DNA from: Phaeodactylibacter xiamenensis | Lineage (GTDB): Bacteria; Bacteroidota; Bacteroidia; Chitinophagales; Saprospiraceae | Length of the DNA: 64,000 nt | Assembly (NCBI RefSeq): GCF_000759025.1 | Contig: NZ_JPOS01000090.1 | Span: forward strand, 62,001 to 126,000 | Direction: 5' to 3' | Part shown: one piece after another, positions 25,470 to 33,969 of the stretch | How the letters are laid out: every line of letters begins with the position of its first letter | Numbering within the stretch: position 1 is the first letter of the stretch | Position numbers and translations under genes: made by a program | Notes under the pieces: generated by a model | What the model was told of the DNA's origin: nothing | The model's database searches: none | What the model saw: only the letters and a program-made list of their open reading frames with translations

Positions 25470-26762
25470 ATGAAACCATACAGGCGAAAAATACCCACCC
25501 CCCGCTTTCTATTGGTAAGCCCCAACAACGAAGGGCGAATGATTCTTTTACGAATGACCATAGCAAAGAAAAAACGGGTAAGCTTTTCCACCGGGATAAG
25601 GGTAAACCCAAAGCACTGGAACACCAAAGCCGCCCGCTTAAAAATGGTAAGGGGTAAGGAAAAGGAATATAGGGATATAAACAAGCGCCTGGCAGCGTTC
25701 TCCGAGATCGCCCAGGATATTTATATCGAATATGACAACGGCAAACGCCTTGATAGAAATACCTTCCTGGAACAACTTGCCTACCGCAGTGGAAGAAAAG
25801 ACCCGCCCAGATCCGCAGCCACTACCCTATTTGGATTTATAGAGCAATTTATTGAGACCGAACAAAGCAAGCCCACCGCAAAGCGGGGCACCTGGAAAAA
25901 GTACATTACTGTATTTAACCACCTACGGGAATTTGCAGCCGACCAGGGCAAAGAAAGCCTGGACTTTTCAGATATAAATTGGGAGTTCCGAAGCCAGTTT
26001 ATCAATTGGCTGTATTCCCCGCCCCGGAGCCATTCCCAAAACAACGCTGCAAAGATTATTACCGTGACCAAACAGTTTATGAGCGAAGCCGGGAAAAGGG
26101 GGCTGCACTCAAATACCATCTACAACCAAACGGGCTTTGGGCTTCGCCGTACAAAGGTGAAAAACAAAGTACGGCTGACCTTTGCCGAGCTGGAAGACCT
26201 GGCAGCCGTTGACCTTTCCGATACGCCCCGCCTGGAACGGGTAAGGGACTTGTTTTTGGTGGGCTGTTTCACAGGCGCCCGCTTTTCTGACTGGCACAAG
26301 GTGAGCCGGGAACACATCCTAAAGGAGCCGGAAGGGGAATTACTCCAGATCGTCACAAAGAAGGTAGGAAATAGGGTTGTAATTCCCGTCTTCCCCATCC
26401 TCAAAGGAATTTTGGACAAATACGAGTACCAATTGCCAGACATTTCAATCCAGAAGTTTAACGCCTATATCAAAGAAGTATGCCAGTTGGTATTGAAAGA
26501 CAGCCAGTTCCAAAGGATATACTCCAAAGGCGGACAGACAAAAACGGAAATAGTGGAGAAATGGGAACGGGTGAGCAGCCACGCCGCCCGCCGGAGCTTT
26601 GCCAGTAATTTTTGGGAAGCTGGAATACCCGCCGCCCTGCTTATGCAGATCACCGGGCACGCCACCGAAAAGCAGTTTTTTGAATACATCGACATAAGCC
26701 AGGAACAAGCCGCCAGGCAATTTGCCAAAATGGCTTTGGAAGTGCTGAAAAAGCGCGAATAA
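25470..26762 (+). CDS. Tyrosine recombinase / integrase
   Basis: 430 residues. Bacteroidota-type integrase: arm-binding N-terminus (PTPRFLLVSPNNEGRMILLRMTI ... GIRVNPKHWN), SAM-like core-binding domain (LFGFIEQFIETEQSKPTAKRGTWKKYITVFNHL), and catalytic domain with Arg in GCFTGARFSDW, Lys in IVTKKVGN, HAARRS (His-x-x-Arg), His in QITGHATEKQF and the nucleophile Tyr in FEYIDIS. Located 160 bases inside attL and read into the element. It is expected to recombine the 16-bp core at the tRNA-fMet 3' end. Confidence 0.95.
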   Translation: MKPYRRKIPTPRFLLVSPNNEGRMILLRMTIAKKKRVSFSTGIRVNPKHWNTKAARLKMVRGKEKEYRDINKRLAAFSEIAQDIYIEYDNGKRLDRNTFLEQLAYRSGRKDPPRSAATTLFGFIEQFIETEQSKPTAKRGTWKKYITVFNHLREFAADQGKESLDFSDINWEFRSQFINWLYSPPRSHSQNNAAKIITVTKQFMSEAGKRGLHSNTIYNQTGFGLRRTKVKNKVRLTFAELEDLAAVDLSDTPRLERVRDLFLVGCFTGARFSDWHKVSREHILKEPEGELLQIVTKKVGNRVVIPVFPILKGILDKYEYQLPDISIQKFNAYIKEVCQLVLKDSQFQRIYSKGGQTKTEIVEKWERVSSHAARRSFASNFWEAGIPAALLMQITGHATEKQFFEYIDISQEQAARQFAKMALEVLKKRE

Positions 26763-26852
26763 ATGAGGAAGTAAAAACCCGCACCGCTGGAACGTACTTT
26801 GGCGAGTGACACCAGCGGGCGGGTATTGTTAATAAAAACAACCGTTAAAGTT

Positions 26853-28379
26853 ATGAAATCCTTACAGAGCGCGCCAAAGGAGCGCGCATTTTTCGACGTG
26901 TACGCACGTTTAGCCAGATCAATCAAGGCAAGCGGGCTATTTGCCCAGATCGTTTCAGGTCTTACGGAAGTTGGCGGAATATACGCCGCCGCTTATACTG
27001 CCCTGCTGCCTGTCTTCCCTACCCTTGCCCTTTACTTTGCCGCCGCCGTTGCCATTATCGGCACCGCTATCATTGAGCTAGGTTTGCGAGTGCTGGCACC
27101 ACAGACCGTTGACGCGATACTTTACTGCAGGTACAAAGGGCTTCATTTGGCAATGACCATCAGTATTTGGGTACTGACCGCCGTATTATTTACCGCTTCC
27201 GGTCTGCTTTCCTTCCGTAACTCAAAGACGATAGTAAACGAGTTCACCCCGGAAGCTACGGAACAGACCACCGCCCAGGCTGACAGTATTTACCAAGCTG
27301 AAGCCGCCCGCCTGGCTTCCGCCTGGGCAAATGATAGCGCCCGTATTGTGGAACAGTACGCCGCCCAGATCACCGCCGCCCAGACCGCCGGAGCCGGGAA
27401 GGTCAACGCCGCCAAACGGGAGCTGTCCAACTGGTACAACCGGGAGCGCCGCACGGGTGACAGCTACGGCACCCAGAAAGACCGCGCCCGCCAACTGATA
27501 GCAGACCGGGAAGCGGAAGCCGCCGCCGCACTGGCAGGACTCAAAGCACAGGAAGCGGAAGCCCTTAGCACTGCCCGCAATGACTACAAAGCCGCACTGG
27601 GCACCGCCCAGGCTGACCGCCGCACCGCAGCGGGCGAAGTGAAGGCAGCAAATGAAGCCGCAGCGGGCGAACGTGCCGCCACCGTTGCCGCCTATGGGGG
27701 CGGGCTGGGCTGGTTTACTGTGGTTGCATTAATGGTATTTGCCGCTTCCGTTGTCCTGGAACGCATACACCGCAAGGGCAGCGGGATAACGGAAACAGTG
27801 GAGCTTTCCCAATACGATGTTAACCCGCCCGCATTGGTGGAAGCCTGGGAAGCCCTCCGGGAACGGGTGCAATACGCCCTCCGGTCAAAGATCACCGCCT
27901 TTGCCGAAAAGACCCCCGCCGCACCACTGCCCGCCCGCCCTGCTGAATTGTACGACCCTACGCAATTGGCAAACATCGTTATCAATTTGCAGGTGGAAGG
28001 GGAAGACGATGACAACACAATTTACATACAGCCAAAGCGCCGGCAGATAGGATTTAAGACCGCCGGCACAGACCCGGAAGCCGCCAATACTTCCCGTGCC
28101 CTTTATAACGCACGAACACCACACACGAAACACGAACCGGAAGCACCGGAGCAACACACGAAAAGCAGTTATGAAACGCCCGACCTCCGGCACCTCAAAC
28201 AACGCCTGAAAGAGTACAAAAAGCGCCTGGGCAAACATCAGCAAAAAGCCCTCCGGTATGAGAAGGAAGGCAAGCCCGTACCAAAGCGCACCGCCGCCGC
28301 CCTGGACAACAACGCCCAGTGGGTGGAACACTACGCCAATTTGATAAACCAGGCGGAAGCCACAAAGCGGAAGGCATGA
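26853..28379 (+). CDS. Element-encoded membrane protein with long Ala-rich coiled coil, function unknown
   Basis: 508 residues; I place the start at the ATG before KSLQSAPKERAFF, since the upstream in-frame extension begins at TTG. Two membrane helices at about 45-80 and 100-125, a roughly 150-residue Ala/Arg/Glu coiled coil (EAEALSTARNDYKAALGTAQADRRTAAGE), a third membrane helix (GLGWFTVVALMVFAASVVL), then about 190 polar residues ending in a basic coiled coil. No catalytic motif recognised. Its stop overlaps the ATG of a 39-residue membrane peptide. Topology places the coiled coil between the second and third helices, probably outside the cytoplasm. Confidence 0.8.
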   Translation: MKSLQSAPKERAFFDVYARLARSIKASGLFAQIVSGLTEVGGIYAAAYTALLPVFPTLALYFAAAVAIIGTAIIELGLRVLAPQTVDAILYCRYKGLHLAMTISIWVLTAVLFTASGLLSFRNSKTIVNEFTPEATEQTTAQADSIYQAEAARLASAWANDSARIVEQYAAQITAAQTAGAGKVNAAKRELSNWYNRERRTGDSYGTQKDRARQLIADREAEAAAALAGLKAQEAEALSTARNDYKAALGTAQADRRTAAGEVKAANEAAAGERAATVAAYGGGLGWFTVVALMVFAASVVLERIHRKGSGITETVELSQYDVNPPALVEAWEALRERVQYALRSKITAFAEKTPAAPLPARPAELYDPTQLANIVINLQVEGEDDDNTIYIQPKRRQIGFKTAGTDPEAANTSRALYNARTPHTKHEPEAPEQHTKSSYETPDLRHLKQRLKEYKKRLGKHQQKALRYEKEGKPVPKRTAAALDNNAQWVEHYANLINQAEATKRKA

Positions 28380-28495
28380 AAGTGAAAATACAGACCGACC
28401 GTAAAGAGCTGAAGCGCGAAGGGCGGAACATCTTACGCGATATTCTGATAGGTTCCGCCGTGCTGCTTATTCTATTCATCCTCAAAACAGTATAA
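28376..28495 (+). CDS. 39-residue single-pass membrane peptide
   Basis: Begins on an ATGA overlap with the preceding stop. Reads MKVKIQTDRKELKREGRNI then a hydrophobic helix ILIGSAVLLILFILK and a short tail: basic cytoplasmic N-terminus, one membrane pass. Translational coupling and membrane character suggest it is a subunit or regulator of the coiled-coil protein. Confidence 0.6.
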   Translation: MKVKIQTDRKELKREGRNILRDILIGSAVLLILFILKTV

Positions 28496-28497
28496 CG

Positions 28498-28878
28498 ATG
28501 TATGTATATATCCAGACCGAACCCACCCTTTTCACCGTTGGCTTTCATTCCCCCAATGGAGAATGGCACCCAGATAGCGACCACGCCACCAGGAAGGAAG
28601 CCGCCCAGCAAGTGGCGAAGCTGAACGGGAGCCACCAAGCCCCAACAATAAGTAAAGAGTTGTTACCGCCTTCCCTGTTGGTCCTCAATATTGACATTTG
28701 CGAAGATGAAAATTTCCAATGGTTGCGGGGAATTGTCGAAGCCACCAACGGAGACCTGAAGACCGTGGACCACCTCCGAAGGAAAGCCAAGACCGCCCGC
28801 AATACAAAGCAACTGATCGAAGCGGAAAAAGAGCTGAAGACCTTTATCAAAGATCATTTTACCAACCTAAAAAAATAG
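28498..28878 (+). CDS. Small soluble protein, function unknown
   Basis: 126 residues, two bases after the 39-residue peptide. N-terminal beta hairpin (YVYIQTEPTLFTVGFHSPNGEWHPDSDHATRKEAAQQVAKLNG), similar to short Bacteroidota element proteins, and a helical, Lys-rich C-terminus (KAKTARNTKQLIEAEKELKTF). No family recognised. Probably co-transcribed with its neighbours. Confidence 0.65.
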   Translation: MYVYIQTEPTLFTVGFHSPNGEWHPDSDHATRKEAAQQVAKLNGSHQAPTISKELLPPSLLVLNIDICEDENFQWLRGIVEATNGDLKTVDHLRRKAKTARNTKQLIEAEKELKTFIKDHFTNLKK

Positions 28879-28885
28879 CTGACCA

Positions 28886-29167
28886 ATGACAGAACTAAAT
28901 TCACTACTCCGGGCAGAACTTGACAAAGCCAATTTGATAGATGAGCTGCAAAAGCTGTTAGGGGCAGAGCTGAATAAATCCGGGAAACGGACTAAAGAAG
29001 CTTTTGCAGGCGATGACAAAGACGAGCAGATAAAGCGGGCAGCCTACCACAGTGGCATTACCAAAGCTTTTGACATGCTGCTGACCCTAAAACGTGACCA
29101 TTTTTACAAAGCAGGGCAGCAACTGAAACAGTCAACTACCCGCACTGACCAACACAGCAAGCTTTAA
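28886..29167 (+). CDS. Small helical protein, function unknown
   Basis: 93 residues, eight bases after the previous gene. Helical throughout (LLRAELDKANLIDELQKLLGAELNKSG ... ITKAFDMLLTLKRDHFYKAGQQLK) and slightly basic at the end. Last gene before the tandem repeats. No family recognised. Confidence 0.62.
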   Translation: MTELNSLLRAELDKANLIDELQKLLGAELNKSGKRTKEAFAGDDKDEQIKRAAYHSGITKAFDMLLTLKRDHFYKAGQQLKQSTTRTDQHSKL

Positions 29168-29185
29168 ACCTCTTTTTTTTACCTC

Positions 29186-29460
29186 AAATGTCTTTGGAGC
29201 TGGAACGCCCGCCAATACTGGGCTGAAGGGCGAAAAGTGCAAAAACACCCTGTCCTGTGGCAAGTTTTTCGCATACGGAAATGTCTTTGAGGCTGGAACG
29301 CCCGCCAATACTGGGCTGAAGGGCAAAAAATGCAAATACCCCCTGTCCTGTGGCAAATTTTCTTTGACCAGAAATGTCTTTGGGGCTGGAACGCCCGCCA
29401 ATACTGAGCTGAAGGGCTAAAAGGGCAAAAACACCCTGTCCTGTGGTAAAAACCGCATTT
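29186..29460. repeat. Three tandem direct repeats of 93 bp
   Basis: Units start at 29186, 29279 and 29372, each with AAATGTCTTTG, GGCTGGAACGCCCGCCAATA (exact in units 2 and 3), GCTGAAGGGC and CCCTGTCCTGTGG. The core two-thirds is nearly identical; the last 25 bases vary. Because 93 is divisible by three, repeated frames stay open on the minus strand, but they have no start context or family features. Position between the cargo and an RHH gene fits a partition, relaxosome or replication site. Confidence 0.85.
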
Positions 29461-29540
29461 TTTAGCCCTCTATTGATTGACAACGTTTTACAAATTCAAA
29501 AAATACAGCATACATGGCATTTTTAGGGCTTTAGCTGTCC

Positions 29541-29571
29541 TTTGTCCTGTCCTGCTGTCCCCACATCTTTG
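29541..29571 (+). promoter_or_regulatory. Putative promoter of the first RHH gene
   Basis: TTTG (29541-29544), 19-base spacer, CATCTTTG (29564-29571): a good -33/-7 pair for Bacteroidota with one mismatch, 25 bases before the ATG at 29596. Confidence 0.55.
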
Positions 29572-29595
29572 TACCAACATTAAAAAATACCACCA

Positions 29596-29790
29596 ATGAA
29601 AAAGAGAACACAACCAACAATCCCCCGCGATGCCTACATAGGGCTAAACACAAACAGCCACATCAAAGACGCTTTGGTGGAGCTGGCAGAGCAGGAAGGA
29701 ATGACCCTTACCGCCTATATGCAGGAAGTCTTTAAAGACCACCTCCGCCGGAAGGGTATTGTAATTGAGCTGAACCTAAAAATTGTGTGA
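29596..29790 (+). CDS. Ribbon-helix-helix DNA-binding protein 1
   Basis: 64 residues. A basic start (KKRTQPTIPRDAYIG), beta strand LNTNSHI, and two helices (KDALVELAEQEGMTLTAYMQEVFKDHLRRKG) give the Arc/CopG plan with the Gly-Met-Thr turn. Located directly after the 93-bp repeats and a good promoter, so it probably binds those repeats, like ParG, CopG or relaxosome accessory proteins. Confidence 0.75.
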   Translation: MKKRTQPTIPRDAYIGLNTNSHIKDALVELAEQEGMTLTAYMQEVFKDHLRRKGIVIELNLKIV

Positions 29791-29791
29791 T

Positions 29792-30112
29792 ATGTCAGAA
29801 GCTACTTTGAAAACGACCACCGTACCCGTTGTAAACCTGCTGGTTTTGACAGAAAGTGAGTACAAAGCCGCCCTGGAAGATGCCGCCCGCAAAGGTGCCG
29901 CCCTCGCGATTGAGCAAGCCCAGGCGAAAGCAGCACCCGAAGCCAGGGAAAAGTTTCACACCAGGAAGGAAGCCGCCCAGTTTATGGGAGTTTCCATTGC
30001 CACCGTTGACAAGCTAAGACGGGAAGAATATTTGAAACCCTCCTACATCAAAGGCAGTGTGAGATACAAGGAAAGCGACCTTTTGCGCATCCTTGAGGAA
30101 GGCACGGAATAA
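29792..30112 (+). CDS. Excisionase-like helix-turn-helix protein
   Basis: 106 residues from the ATG one base after the RHH stop. The N-terminal half is a helix rich in Ala/Glu; the C-terminal half is a winged HTH_17-type domain (FHTRKEAAQFMGVSIATVDKLRREEYLKPSYIKGSVRYKESDLLRILEE) as in Bacteroidota Xis/BldC-like proteins next to integrases. Likely a directionality factor for excision or a regulator of the replication genes that follow. Confidence 0.85.
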   Translation: MSEATLKTTTVPVVNLLVLTESEYKAALEDAARKGAALAIEQAQAKAAPEAREKFHTRKEAAQFMGVSIATVDKLRREEYLKPSYIKGSVRYKESDLLRILEEGTE

Positions 30113-30175
30113 GGCGGAAAGCAGGGGCACAAACGCCCCTGCACCCCTGTCCTTTCGCTTGCCTGGGCACCTGCT

Positions 30176-30183
30176 TAACTTTG
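30176..30183 (+). promoter_or_regulatory. Putative -7 box for the second RHH gene
   Basis: TAACTTTG, exact TAnnTTTG; TTTC stands 19 bases upstream at the -33 position. Preceded by a strong GCAGGGGC/GCCCCTGC hairpin (30121-30142). Confidence 0.5.
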
Positions 30184-30201
30184 ATGAAAAATTAAACGAC
30201 T

Positions 30202-30480
30202 ATGTACAATATCACAACTGTAATACGGCAAGATACAGACCTGAACGTAAGACTAAACAGCGGTCTGAAAGAAGCTTTCTCCCGTGTTGCAAAACGCAAC
30301 AATACCACGATGGCGGACTTAATCCGTGCCTTTATGGAATCAGTGGTGAAAGCCGATGAGGAGCAAGAACGGAAAGCCCGCAAAGCCAGTCTGGCAAAAT
30401 TGCCGCGAGACGAACGCCGCATAATTGAAGATGCCAACAAGGCTATGGAGAAAGCATGGAAGCAGGCACAAGGCAGGTAA
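30202..30480 (+). CDS. Ribbon-helix-helix DNA-binding protein 2
   Basis: 92 residues. Strand DLNVRLNSG, helices KEAFSRVAKRNNTTMADLIRAFMESVVK, then a long charged C-terminal helix (EEQERKARKASLAKLPRDERR). Typical RHH with helical tail, as in plasmid copy-control or relaxase-accessory proteins. Own promoter and a downstream hairpin at 30510-30541 suggest a separate transcription unit. Confidence 0.7.
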   Translation: MYNITTVIRQDTDLNVRLNSGLKEAFSRVAKRNNTTMADLIRAFMESVVKADEEQERKARKASLAKLPRDERRIIEDANKAMEKAWKQAQGR

Positions 30481-30509
30481 GACACTCTCGTTTCATGTGG
30501 TTTGGAATT

Positions 30510-30544
30510 CCCTGGGCTTTGTGCCAAAGCCTGGGGCTTTTCCC
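30510..30544 (+). terminator. Hairpin terminator after the second RHH gene
   Basis: CCCTGGGCTTTG / CAAAGCCTGGGG with a three-base loop, followed by CTTTT. The stem is long but the T-run short. Confidence 0.45.
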
Positions 30545-30614
30545 AACCTCTTTTCAAACAAAAAAAGCCCAAACGGATAGAGCCGAACGAGCTTTTTGAT
30601 AAATCAATAACGTG

Positions 30615-32033
30615 ATGGCAAGATACGCTAATTATACCGACAAAACAAGGGGCGAACAGCCTAAAGGCAACATATCACCGGAAGGGCTGGGCGAAGATAT
30701 AAAGCGCCACACCAATGGAAGCAAGGGCAAGACCACCCGCCCAAAATCCAACCAACCCCAATTCCCATATTCGGAAGTCTTCCCCCCATTCTTTCAAAAA
30801 TTCATATCTGAAGCCCAGGAAAGTTGGGGTATGCACCCGGACTATTTAGCCCCTGCAATCCTTTGTGGCGCTTCCGCTGCTATCGGAAAGACGCGCGCCT
30901 TTGAGATCAAGCGGGGCACCGTTCAATATGGGAATTTATACTTTGCTGCCATTGGCAACCCCAACAGCAATAAAAGCGCGCCCTTTAAATTTGCCCTTTC
31001 CCCAGTGGAGCAGCGGGACAATGAGAATTACCAAAACTACCGCCGGGAATTAGGCAACCACGATGACGAAAGCGGAGAACCAAAGCCCACCTGGAAACGA
31101 AGCCTGGTTAATGATATTACTGTGGAAGCTTTGGGAGTTGTCCACCAAGACAACCCCAGGGGGGTAACTGCCTTCCGTGATGAGATCAGCGGGTTTATTG
31201 AATCTTTCAACCGATACAACAAAGGCGGAGACCAGGAAAAGTTTTTGGAGTGGTGGAGTTATGCCCCTATGAAGGTAGATCGATTGAACCGCCCGCCTGT
31301 CTATGTTCGAAGCCCCTATATTTCAGTTGTGGGGACTATTCAGCCGGGAGTATTGGAAAAGATGACCAAAGGAGACGGGGACAAAAACGGGTTTATTGAC
31401 CGCTTTCTGTTCACATGGCCCCAGGGTATCAAAAAGCCCACCTGGACAGATAGCGAGTTTCCCGAAAGCCTATTGAACCAATACCGGGAAGGCATAGAAA
31501 ACCTATTGAATTTGGAAATGGAAGAACAGGAAGGGCGGATACAAAAAAAGCCCCTGAAGCTTCGCCCCACACTGGAAGCCAAAAAGCGTTTATTCGAGTT
31601 CTACAACGATGTAAACAATAAGATTTGCAACACGGCAGAGAATGACCAATTAGCAGGAATCCACGGTAAATTTGATACACATACCGCCCGCCTGGCTTTG
31701 CTGCTGCAAATGATTTGGTTTGCCTTTGAAGGGCACAGCCACGACAAAATTGAGCTGGACACCGTAGAGCGCGCAATACTGACCGCTGAATACTTCCGGG
31801 AACAATCCGTAAAGGTTTACGACCGTATCAACCGAGAAACACCCGTAGACCGATTGCCAGCGGATAAACAAGCTGTTTACCTTGCCTTACCTGAAAACAA
31901 AATATTCAAAACAGGAGAAGCCGTTAAAATCGCAAAGAACAATGGAATGCCCGATAGAACCTTTAGGAAATGGCTGAATGACCCAACCTATTTTGAGAAA
32001 ATCAGCTACGGCAATTACGCTAGGATATACTAA
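30615..32033 (+). CDS. DUF3987 domain protein, replication-associated
   Basis: 472 residues. DUF3987 proteins occur on Bacteroidota plasmids, phages and integrative elements beside primases and are thought to be replicative helicase-like proteins. Visible: an N-terminal polar region; FPPFFQKFISEAQESWGMHPDYLAPAILCGASAAIGKTR; a P-loop-like IGNPNSNKSAPFKF in which the usual GKT/S is NKS; RGVTAFRDEISGFIESFNRY (Walker B-like DE); SVVGTIQPGVLEKMTKGD; and a C-terminal winged-helix-like segment. Followed directly by the iteron field. Confidence 0.87.
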   Translation: MARYANYTDKTRGEQPKGNISPEGLGEDIKRHTNGSKGKTTRPKSNQPQFPYSEVFPPFFQKFISEAQESWGMHPDYLAPAILCGASAAIGKTRAFEIKRGTVQYGNLYFAAIGNPNSNKSAPFKFALSPVEQRDNENYQNYRRELGNHDDESGEPKPTWKRSLVNDITVEALGVVHQDNPRGVTAFRDEISGFIESFNRYNKGGDQEKFLEWWSYAPMKVDRLNRPPVYVRSPYISVVGTIQPGVLEKMTKGDGDKNGFIDRFLFTWPQGIKKPTWTDSEFPESLLNQYREGIENLLNLEMEEQEGRIQKKPLKLRPTLEAKKRLFEFYNDVNNKICNTAENDQLAGIHGKFDTHTARLALLLQMIWFAFEGHSHDKIELDTVERAILTAEYFREQSVKVYDRINRETPVDRLPADKQAVYLALPENKIFKTGEAVKIAKNNGMPDRTFRKWLNDPTYFEKISYGNYARIY

Positions 32034-32036
32034 ACC

Positions 32037-32275
32037 TTGCCAACCTTGCCAACTCTGCCAAGTGTACAAAGTGAATTTTGCTAATATATTGAAAACCAAT
32101 TTTTTAATTGTTTCGAAAGTTGGCAAAAAGTTGGCAAAAGTTGGCAAGACCCGCAAAAGTACTTGCAATCCCATACATATCTAAGTTGGCAAAAGTTGGC
32201 AATCAGGTTTGCCAACTTTAGCAACTGAAAACCAATGACTTATAAAGAAGTTGGCAAAGTTGGCAAAGTTGGCAA
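32037..32275. repeat. Iteron field: 11 copies of GTTGGCAA
   Basis: The octamer GTTGGCAA or its complement TTGCCAAC occurs at 32037, 32046, 32119, 32130, 32140, 32185, 32195, 32209, 32250, 32259 and 32268. Clusters show 9-11 base spacing, i.e. about one helical turn. Three copies are inverted (first two and the eighth). An AT-rich stretch (32085-32115) lies between the first clusters. This is the layout of an iteron origin, located between two replication genes. Confidence 0.88.
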
Positions 32276-32300
32276 CCTGTTTTGCATAAACCTTTGAGCA

Positions 32301-33497
32301 ATGACCACCACACAGCACCGTCCCATACTAGAACCGTACAAAGGGCCAAGCACCCGGCACCGCTGCCCAGGCTGTGGCAAGCCCAGGGAGTTCACCCGGT
32401 ATATTGATACCCAGACCGGGCAACACATAGCCGCGCACGTTGGTAGATGCAACCGGGAAAACAAATGTGGCTATAATTACACGCCCCGCCAATACTTCCT
32501 GGACAATCCCACGGAAGAAACCCGCGCCTGGCTGCAATCAGATCAGCACCTGAAGACCTACACCCCACCACTGCCACCACCCCCAGTGGATTACATACCG
32601 CCCCAGTATTTGGAGCGCACCCGGCAACAATTGGCGCGCAACAACTTTTACCGCTTCCTGGTCAAGCTGTTTGGCGAAGCCGAAGCCGCCCGCCTGGCTG
32701 ACCTTTACAAGCTGGGCACCTCAAAGAAGTGGGAAGACTTTGGGGGGCTTCCTGTGGCGTTCTGGCAGATCGACCAAGCCGGGAACCTCCGGCAGGTCAA
32801 AATAATGGCGTACCACCCAGATACCGGGCGGAGAATCAAAGGTAAAACCCGCATTATAGGCAAACAGCTAAAGCCAGGGGGGAACCTTATGCAATGCCTT
32901 TTCGGGGAGCACCTATTGAGCGCCGCCCCTTCCGCCCCTGTGGCAATCGTTGAGAGCGAAAAGACCGCCGTAATTATGGCAGGGGTTTACCCAGATTGCC
33001 TTTGGCTGGCTACGGGCGGGAAGAACGGGGCAAGGTGGACAGCGCAGGAAGTTTACCAAGCCCTGGAAGGGCGGAACGTTGTACTTTACCCAGACCTGGA
33101 CAGTACGGAAGATTGGGCAGAACGGGCGAAGATATTAGCCGCCGCCTGTGAATCTGTGGAAGTGTCCACCTATTTGAGAGACAACACCCCACCGGAAGAC
33201 CACCGGGAAGGCTACGACCTTGCCGACTACTTTATAAAGCGCCTGCTTTCCCCAGACCAGGAACAGACCACCGCCCAGGCAGATCAGGAAGACCAGGAAG
33301 GCTTTGCCCTTCCGCCTGGCTGGCAGTGGGAAGAACTCAACCTAAAGCACGGCACACACCGCGTACTTATCGACCATGACGGTTTGCCCGCTTCCTGGAA
33401 CTACAACCCCAGGACAAAGCGGGAAACGCTGGCTGTAATGATAGCGGAACAGCCATTGGTCAATTCATTAATTCAAACATTCGATTTACAGTTATGA
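32301..33497 (+). CDS. Zinc-ribbon / Toprim primase-like protein (DUF6371-like)
   Basis: 398 residues. N-terminal zinc finger with CPGCGKPREFTRYID ... VGRCNRENKCGY, as in CHC2-type primases, then YTPRQYFLDNP and a Toprim core with VAIVESEKTAVIMAGVYP, ATGGKNG and NVVLYPDLDST (metal-binding acidic residues). This combination is usual for Bacteroidota mobile-element primases. Starts 25 bases after the last iteron, and is coupled to the next peptide by an ATGA overlap. Confidence 0.88.
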   Translation: MTTTQHRPILEPYKGPSTRHRCPGCGKPREFTRYIDTQTGQHIAAHVGRCNRENKCGYNYTPRQYFLDNPTEETRAWLQSDQHLKTYTPPLPPPPVDYIPPQYLERTRQQLARNNFYRFLVKLFGEAEAARLADLYKLGTSKKWEDFGGLPVAFWQIDQAGNLRQVKIMAYHPDTGRRIKGKTRIIGKQLKPGGNLMQCLFGEHLLSAAPSAPVAIVESEKTAVIMAGVYPDCLWLATGGKNGARWTAQEVYQALEGRNVVLYPDLDSTEDWAERAKILAAACESVEVSTYLRDNTPPEDHREGYDLADYFIKRLLSPDQEQTTAQADQEDQEGFALPPGWQWEELNLKHGTHRVLIDHDGLPASWNYNPRTKRETLAVMIAEQPLVNSLIQTFDLQL

Positions 33498-33745
33498 AAC
33501 TAAGATTAGGCATAGGACTAAAATACGGAAGGCGACCACGCCCCCAGGCGAAAGCACCGCTGGAAATGAGATCAGCCGCCCCCATACCGGAGCCACCGGA
33601 GCCGGAGCCGGAGCCGGAAGCCCAGGCGATGAGCGCCGCCGCACCCGCACCAAACGAGCCACCGAAGCGTAAAGGCTTCCTGGCTGGGATATGTGCCCGC
33701 ATGAAAGCAGGGGCAAAGGCTGTCCTTTCATTCTGGAAACAATAG
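33494..33745 (+). CDS. Small Pro/Glu-rich peptide, function unknown
   Basis: 83 residues overlapping the primase stop by 4 bases. Basic ends (MKLRLGIGLKYGRRPRP and KRKGFLAGICARMKAGAK) flank a PEPPEPEPEPE low-complexity core. The C-terminal amphipathic helix could be membrane-active. No family recognised; kept because of the ATGA overlap and matching codon style. Confidence 0.55.
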   Translation: MKLRLGIGLKYGRRPRPQAKAPLEMRSAAPIPEPPEPEPEPEAQAMSAAAPAPNEPPKRKGFLAGICARMKAGAKAVLSFWKQ

Positions 33746-33777
33746 TATCACCTTTGAGTAATTCAAAAGCGCATCAC

Positions 33778-33969
33778 ATGAAGAAACAAGATGTAAAGGT
33801 GCTGAAAGATAGCGCCGTATGTATGAGGCTAAACAACCGTATCAAAGAAGCCGCGCGAGAGCTGGCAAACCGGGAAGGCATTACCCTTTCCCAGTTTATT
33901 GAGCGCGCACTAAGGAAGGAAATAAGCGAAGCAGGGAAGCAAATACAGGTAGTAAAAGACCTGACGTGA
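33778..33969 (+). CDS. Ribbon-helix-helix DNA-binding protein 3
   Basis: 63 residues from MKKQDVKVLKDS. Strand AVCMRLNNRI, helices KEAARELANREGITLSQFIERALRKEI, standard RHH. I chose this ATG over the longer open frame because the strand follows at the usual distance. Third RHH of the element. Confidence 0.72.
   Translation: MKKQDVKVLKDSAVCMRLNNRIKEAARELANREGITLSQFIERALRKEISEAGKQIQVVKDLT

Noticed and set aside
29186-29460. CRISPR array
   Set aside because: Repeats are contiguous 93-bp units without spacers and there are no cas genes. The GTTGGCAA array is too short-period for CRISPR.
29132-29483. Minus-strand open frames across the 93-bp repeats
   Set aside because: Openness follows from a period divisible by three; proteins would be three copies of an unrecognised phrase with no start context.
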